Below, piece after piece: positions 60,069 to 63,265 of a DNA stretch of 63,265 nt. Origin of the DNA: Niastella sp. (GTDB lineage Bacteria > Bacteroidota > Bacteroidia > Chitinophagales > Chitinophagaceae); assembly GCA_017744515.1 (NCBI GenBank), contig JAGIBF010000047.1:1-63265 (forward strand), in the 5' to 3' direction. Position 1 is the first letter of the stretch. The number at the start of each line of letters is the position of its first letter. The notes under the pieces are model-generated. The model was not told where the DNA came from and searched no databases. It saw only the letters and a program-made list of their open reading frames with translations. The position numbers and the translations under genes were made by a program.

Positions 60069-62423
60069 ATGACACTCAATAAACTCATACGCACATCAGT
60101 GCTGCTCATGACTGGGCTTTTACCGGTCATCGCAGCAGCACAGGATGGAGTAGTAAAAACGAGTAGTGGAGCACCTGCGTCCCACTCTCGACTCCCGGTT
60201 CAGAACGCTGCACTCCCGGAATACCGCCCATCACACGAAGAGATCATGAAGCGGTACCAGGATGCAGCCAACCTCGACAGTCTTGCCCGCAATTCCGTTT
60301 TTAAAACAACGGTGCAGGCATTCTGGCAGCCCGACAACAAAGGCTTCTGGTACAGGAACAATTTGAAAGACAGCGTACAGGAATACATCTATGTAGATGC
60401 GATAGCCGGCAAAAAAGGCCCAGCCTTCGATCATGCCCAGCTGGCCACAGCACTTAGTCAGGCTTCAGGCAAGAAAGTGAGCGCCCAAAGACTCGGCATC
60501 AACTCACTGATATTCGACAACAAGACTAAGCTGATCACCTTCCGCTACCAGAACGCCTGGTACCAATACGATATCACAAAACAAACCTGTGCCATAGCAA
60601 CCGCTGTAGACACACAATCCATCAGCGCACCCAATCCACGCCGCCGGCCCCGTTGGGACCGTGATGGCAGAAGAGACAGCTCATCCCCCGATAAGCAATG
60701 GGTATCTTACATCAAGGATTACAACGTTTACATCAGGCCCGCCGCTGGCGGAGATGCCATACAGTTCACCTCAGATGGCACAAAAGAAAAACCCTACGGA
60801 CAATTGGTATGGTCACCCGATAGCAAGTATGCTATTGGTTACAAAATAGACCCGCGCGAACAAAAGGAAGTATATTACATTCTCACCTCGCTACCCAATA
60901 CCATGCGTGGCCAATTGCGTTCACAACGCTATGCACAGCCCGGCGATGAGTTCACCAGCTACGAAATGTATGTGTTCAGCCTCACCAGCAAAAAAGCAGT
61001 GAAGGTCAACACAGACAAGTACGATTTCCTCGGTTCTCCCTACATACGCTGGAGAAAAGAAAGCCGCTACTTCACCTACGAAAAAGCTGATCGCGGCCAC
61101 CAGCGCTTCCGCATCATAGAAGTGGACAGCGAAACCGGTAATACCCGCAACATCGTAGACGAACAAACCAACACCTTCATTTACGAACAGCGCATCTTCA
61201 CCCACTACCTGCCCGAAACAAACGAGATCATCTGGAGCAGTGAGAAAGATGGCTACCGTCACCTCTACCTCGTAGATGCAGTAAATGGAACCGTTAAGAA
61301 TGCGATTACTGCAGGCAATTGGGTAGTACGTGATATAGACAGCATCGATGAAAAGAAACGCGAAGTATGGTTCCGTGGTAGTGGTATGCAGGCTGGCGAA
61401 GACCCCTACAATCTCCACTACTACCGCATAGGATTTGATGGCAAGAAAATGGTATCACTCACACCGGCGCCAGGTAATCACAACGTTAGCTTTTCTCCCG
61501 ACCGTAAATACTTTACCGATACTTATTCATCACCCAATGTAGCCCCCCTCACCAATTTAGTGCGGGCTGCAGATAACAAACAAGTGATGGAGCTGGAAAA
61601 AGCAGACATATCCGCCTACCTCGCACTGGGCGTAAAACTGCCGGAAGTATTTGTGGCCAAAGCACGCGATGGCGTTACCGATATCTGGGGCGTTGTATGC
61701 AGACCACGCGACTTCGATCCCAACAAACGCTACCCTGTTATCGAGAACATCTATGCAGGTCCGCAGGATGCATTCGTACCCAAGAACTTCATGACACATG
61801 GAGAAATGCAAAGCATGGCAGAGCTCGGCTTCATCGTCATACAATGCGATGGCATGGGTACCGCCAACCGCTCCAAGGCATTCCACGATGTATGCTGGAA
61901 GAACCTGGCCGATGCAGGACTCCCCGATCGCATCCTTTGGATCAAAGCCCTCGCCGCAAAATATCCTTATGTAGATGATACACGTGTAGGTGTATATGGT
62001 ACATCAGCAGGTGGACAGAACTCTACCGGCGCCCTGCTCTTCCATCCGGAGTTTTACAAAGCTGCCGTATCAGCCTGTGGCTGCCACGACAACCGCGTAG
62101 ACAAACAATGGTGGAACGAGCAATGGATGGGATTCCCGATCGCCAAACATTATGACGAACAATCCAACATCACCAACGCCGCCAAATTACAAGGCAAGCT
62201 ATTGTTGATCGTAGGCGAAGCAGATACCAACGTACCTCCTGAATCTACTTATCGCCTGGCCGACGCACTGATCAAATCCAATAAGATGTTCGACCTCCTC
62301 ACCGTACCCGGCATGGGCCACAGTGATGGCGGACCTTATGGACGCAAGAAGAAGAGAGACTTCTTTGTAAAGAGCCTCCTCGGCGTTGATCCACCCGACC
62401 GCAACAGCGGAGAATTAAATTAG
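60069..62423 (+). CDS. S9 dipeptidyl-peptidase IV-like serine peptidase
   Basis: A 784-residue exported peptidase with a signal peptide (about 1-25, ...IAAAQ), an N-terminal DPPIV beta-propeller (about 90-540, with YIKDYNVYIRP, QFTSDGTKEKPYG and SPDSKYA), and a C-terminal hydrolase domain. The catalytic triad is Ser646 in GTSAGGQ, Asp719 in GEADTNVP and His751 in GMGHSDGG. It likely removes N-terminal dipeptides, and together with the DUF885 enzyme completes peptide breakdown. It overlaps no neighbour; the operon ends at palindromes near 62452. Dipeptidyl preference is not certain. Confidence 0.94.
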   Translation: MTLNKLIRTSVLLMTGLLPVIAAAQDGVVKTSSGAPASHSRLPVQNAALPEYRPSHEEIMKRYQDAANLDSLARNSVFKTTVQAFWQPDNKGFWYRNNLKDSVQEYIYVDAIAGKKGPAFDHAQLATALSQASGKKVSAQRLGINSLIFDNKTKLITFRYQNAWYQYDITKQTCAIATAVDTQSISAPNPRRRPRWDRDGRRDSSSPDKQWVSYIKDYNVYIRPAAGGDAIQFTSDGTKEKPYGQLVWSPDSKYAIGYKIDPREQKEVYYILTSLPNTMRGQLRSQRYAQPGDEFTSYEMYVFSLTSKKAVKVNTDKYDFLGSPYIRWRKESRYFTYEKADRGHQRFRIIEVDSETGNTRNIVDEQTNTFIYEQRIFTHYLPETNEIIWSSEKDGYRHLYLVDAVNGTVKNAITAGNWVVRDIDSIDEKKREVWFRGSGMQAGEDPYNLHYYRIGFDGKKMVSLTPAPGNHNVSFSPDRKYFTDTYSSPNVAPLTNLVRAADNKQVMELEKADISAYLALGVKLPEVFVAKARDGVTDIWGVVCRPRDFDPNKRYPVIENIYAGPQDAFVPKNFMTHGEMQSMAELGFIVIQCDGMGTANRSKAFHDVCWKNLADAGLPDRILWIKALAAKYPYVDDTRVGVYGTSAGGQNSTGALLFHPEFYKAAVSACGCHDNRVDKQWWNEQWMGFPIAKHYDEQSNITNAAKLQGKLLLIVGEADTNVPPESTYRLADALIKSNKMFDLLTVPGMGHSDGGPYGRKKKRDFFVKSLLGVDPPDRNSGELN

Positions 62424-62451
62424 GTTTATAGATAGCAACACAAGCATGATT

Positions 62452-62566
62452 GGCCCCTTTTGGGGCCTCTGCTTTTTAGAGAAGATATTAGACTATCGAA
62501 GCAAACGAATTGCCCGGCCCTTCAGGGCCGGGTTTACAATCCAATATATCTCTGGGCTTTAGCCCA
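62452..62566. repeat. Three stacked palindromes between S9 peptidase and GH39-like gene
   Basis: GGCCCC/GGGGCC (62452-62457 and 62462-62467) with a following TCTGCTTTTT can serve as terminator of the peptidase operon. CCCGGCCC/GGGCCGGG (62513-62520 and 62525-62532) and TGGGCT/AGCCCA (62553-62558 and 62561-62566) follow. Their stacking resembles the pair at 11355-11420. Confidence 0.65.
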
Positions 62567-62573
62567 ATTGGGT

Positions 62574-63265
62574 TCACCATTCTACCTTCAATAACACCAC
62601 ACCCTGCCGCTGCAAGTTCAAATTCACAGTCAGCTTCCCATCCTTCACAACTTCTGAAGACTTTCCTGTTTGCGCCAATTGCCCCGCCTTCTCCAACTGA
62701 GCGATCTGCTCAGGCGTAGGCTGCTGCGGAGAACCCAGTTGCTTCCACACTTCGTAAGAATTACTATGCTGCTTATCAACTGTAAATTGCGTCAATGTAA
62801 CCTTCTTCCCAGGCACACCATTCACCACCACCTGCACGCTTTCAGGCGTCCCTTCCAGGTCTTCATCATGATAGTTCCACACCATTACCGTAGCATTCTT
62901 TTTATCCTTTGCAGCAAGACCACCGATATCGGTCGTTGCCTTACGCACACCGGAATCACGGACAGCAAACACGGGATACATGCGATCACTGCTCACAGCC
63001 ACTCGTTTACCACTCATCATGCCAAACATCCGGAAGATGTTCAGTACAGGCTTATCGACACCATTGGTAGCAAGGTCACGAAAACCATAGAACCATGGCT
63101 GGTTCTCAAACTCAAACGACCAGGACACAGCACCAAGGAAGTTGACACCAAAGTGATCAGCCAGTAAATACTTGCGGGCAAAAGAAGCCGCGGTATAAGA
63201 AGAATACATAGTGCCGTTGCGATAAGCATTCTCAGGGTTGGTAGCCATACCGCAGGCAGCACAAC
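62574..63265 (-). CDS. GH39-like glycosidase, C-terminal part (cut by window edge)
   Basis: Only the C-terminal portion is in the window; the frame continues beyond 63265 without a start (the ATG at 63248 is internal, preceded by CAACG in frame). The segment FARKYLLADHFGVNFLGAVSWSFEFENQPWFYGFRDLATNGVDKPVLNIFRMFG resembles the end of GH39 beta-xylosidase-like barrels, and a beta-sandwich tail follows. It lies convergent with the S9 peptidase. Its catalytic residues are outside the window, so activity cannot be judged, and other GH families of clan GH-A remain possible. Confidence 0.72.
   Translation of the reverse strand, partial: CAACGMATNPENAYRNGTMYSSYTAASFARKYLLADHFGVNFLGAVSWSFEFENQPWFYGFRDLATNGVDKPVLNIFRMFGMMSGKRVAVSSDRMYPVFAVRDSGVRKATTDIGGLAAKDKKNATVMVWNYHDEDLEGTPESVQVVVNGVPGKKVTLTQFTVDKQHSNSYEVWKQLGSPQQPTPEQIAQLEKAGQLAQTGKSSEVVKDGKLTVNLNLQRQGVVLLKVEW

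Noticed and set aside
62452..62566. Short CRISPR-like array
   Set aside because: The three palindromes differ in sequence and spacing, with no direct repeat.

Overview
The window looks like a chromosomal segment of a Bacteroidota member, most likely Chitinophagaceae (Chitinophaga/Niastella-like). The evidence is a SusC/SusD pair, TonB-dependent receptors with N-terminal carboxypeptidase-regulatory-like extensions, many glycoside hydrolases, AraC regulators, lipoproteins, and -7 promoter elements of the form TAnnTTTG. No rRNA, CRISPR array, prophage or transposase was found. The genus is an inference from overall style, not from a marker gene.

Layout. (1) 45-11273: a polysaccharide-utilisation locus on the minus strand (SusC, SusD, GH29 alpha-fucosidase, GH20 beta-hexosaminidase, GntP-type permease) with a divergent DeoR regulator. 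The enzymes point to fucosylated, hexosamine-containing glycans. (2) 11512-16661: a GH3 enzyme with a PA14 insert, an AraC regulator and a secreted S33-type peptidase/hydrolase. (3) 16714-22428: two TonB-dependent receptors, divergently transcribed from a 765-bp spacer rich in repeats. (4) 22625-39957: ten consecutive minus-strand genes. In transcription order they are a TPR sensor kinase, a LuxR-type response regulator, an outer-membrane barrel, a 2101-residue secreted protein, a fibronectin-III protein, three collagen-like (Gly-X-Y) lipoproteins, a membrane-bound AraC regulator and a secreted zinc-protease-like protein. This is the best candidate for an undescribed surface system. (5) 40107-44907: a TetR-controlled tripartite efflux operon (TolC, EmrA, EmrB types) with the same operator sequence in front of the regulator and of the operon. 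(6) 45054-46640: small accessory genes (a nucleotidyltransferase, an AT-rich TPR lipoprotein) beside three tRNA genes. (7) 46775-56648: a small membrane protein, a GT2 glycosyltransferase, a sensor kinase, a metallophosphoesterase, a GT4 glycosyltransferase, a GH92 alpha-mannosidase and a ClC channel. (8) 56995-63265: an AraC regulator divergent from a two-gene peptidase operon (DUF885 metallopeptidase, S9 dipeptidyl-peptidase-like), then the C-terminal part of a GH39-like enzyme cut by the right edge.

Together these genes describe a glycan- and peptide-foraging bacterium: SusCD takes up oligosaccharides, secreted GH20/GH29/GH3/GH92/GH39 enzymes trim them, and periplasmic peptidases handle the peptide part. 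Intergenic spaces in the first 29 kb carry a dispersed 24-bp element, and several regulators are preceded by recognisable operator-like repeats. Motif residue numbers were counted by hand from the translations and could be off by one or two.
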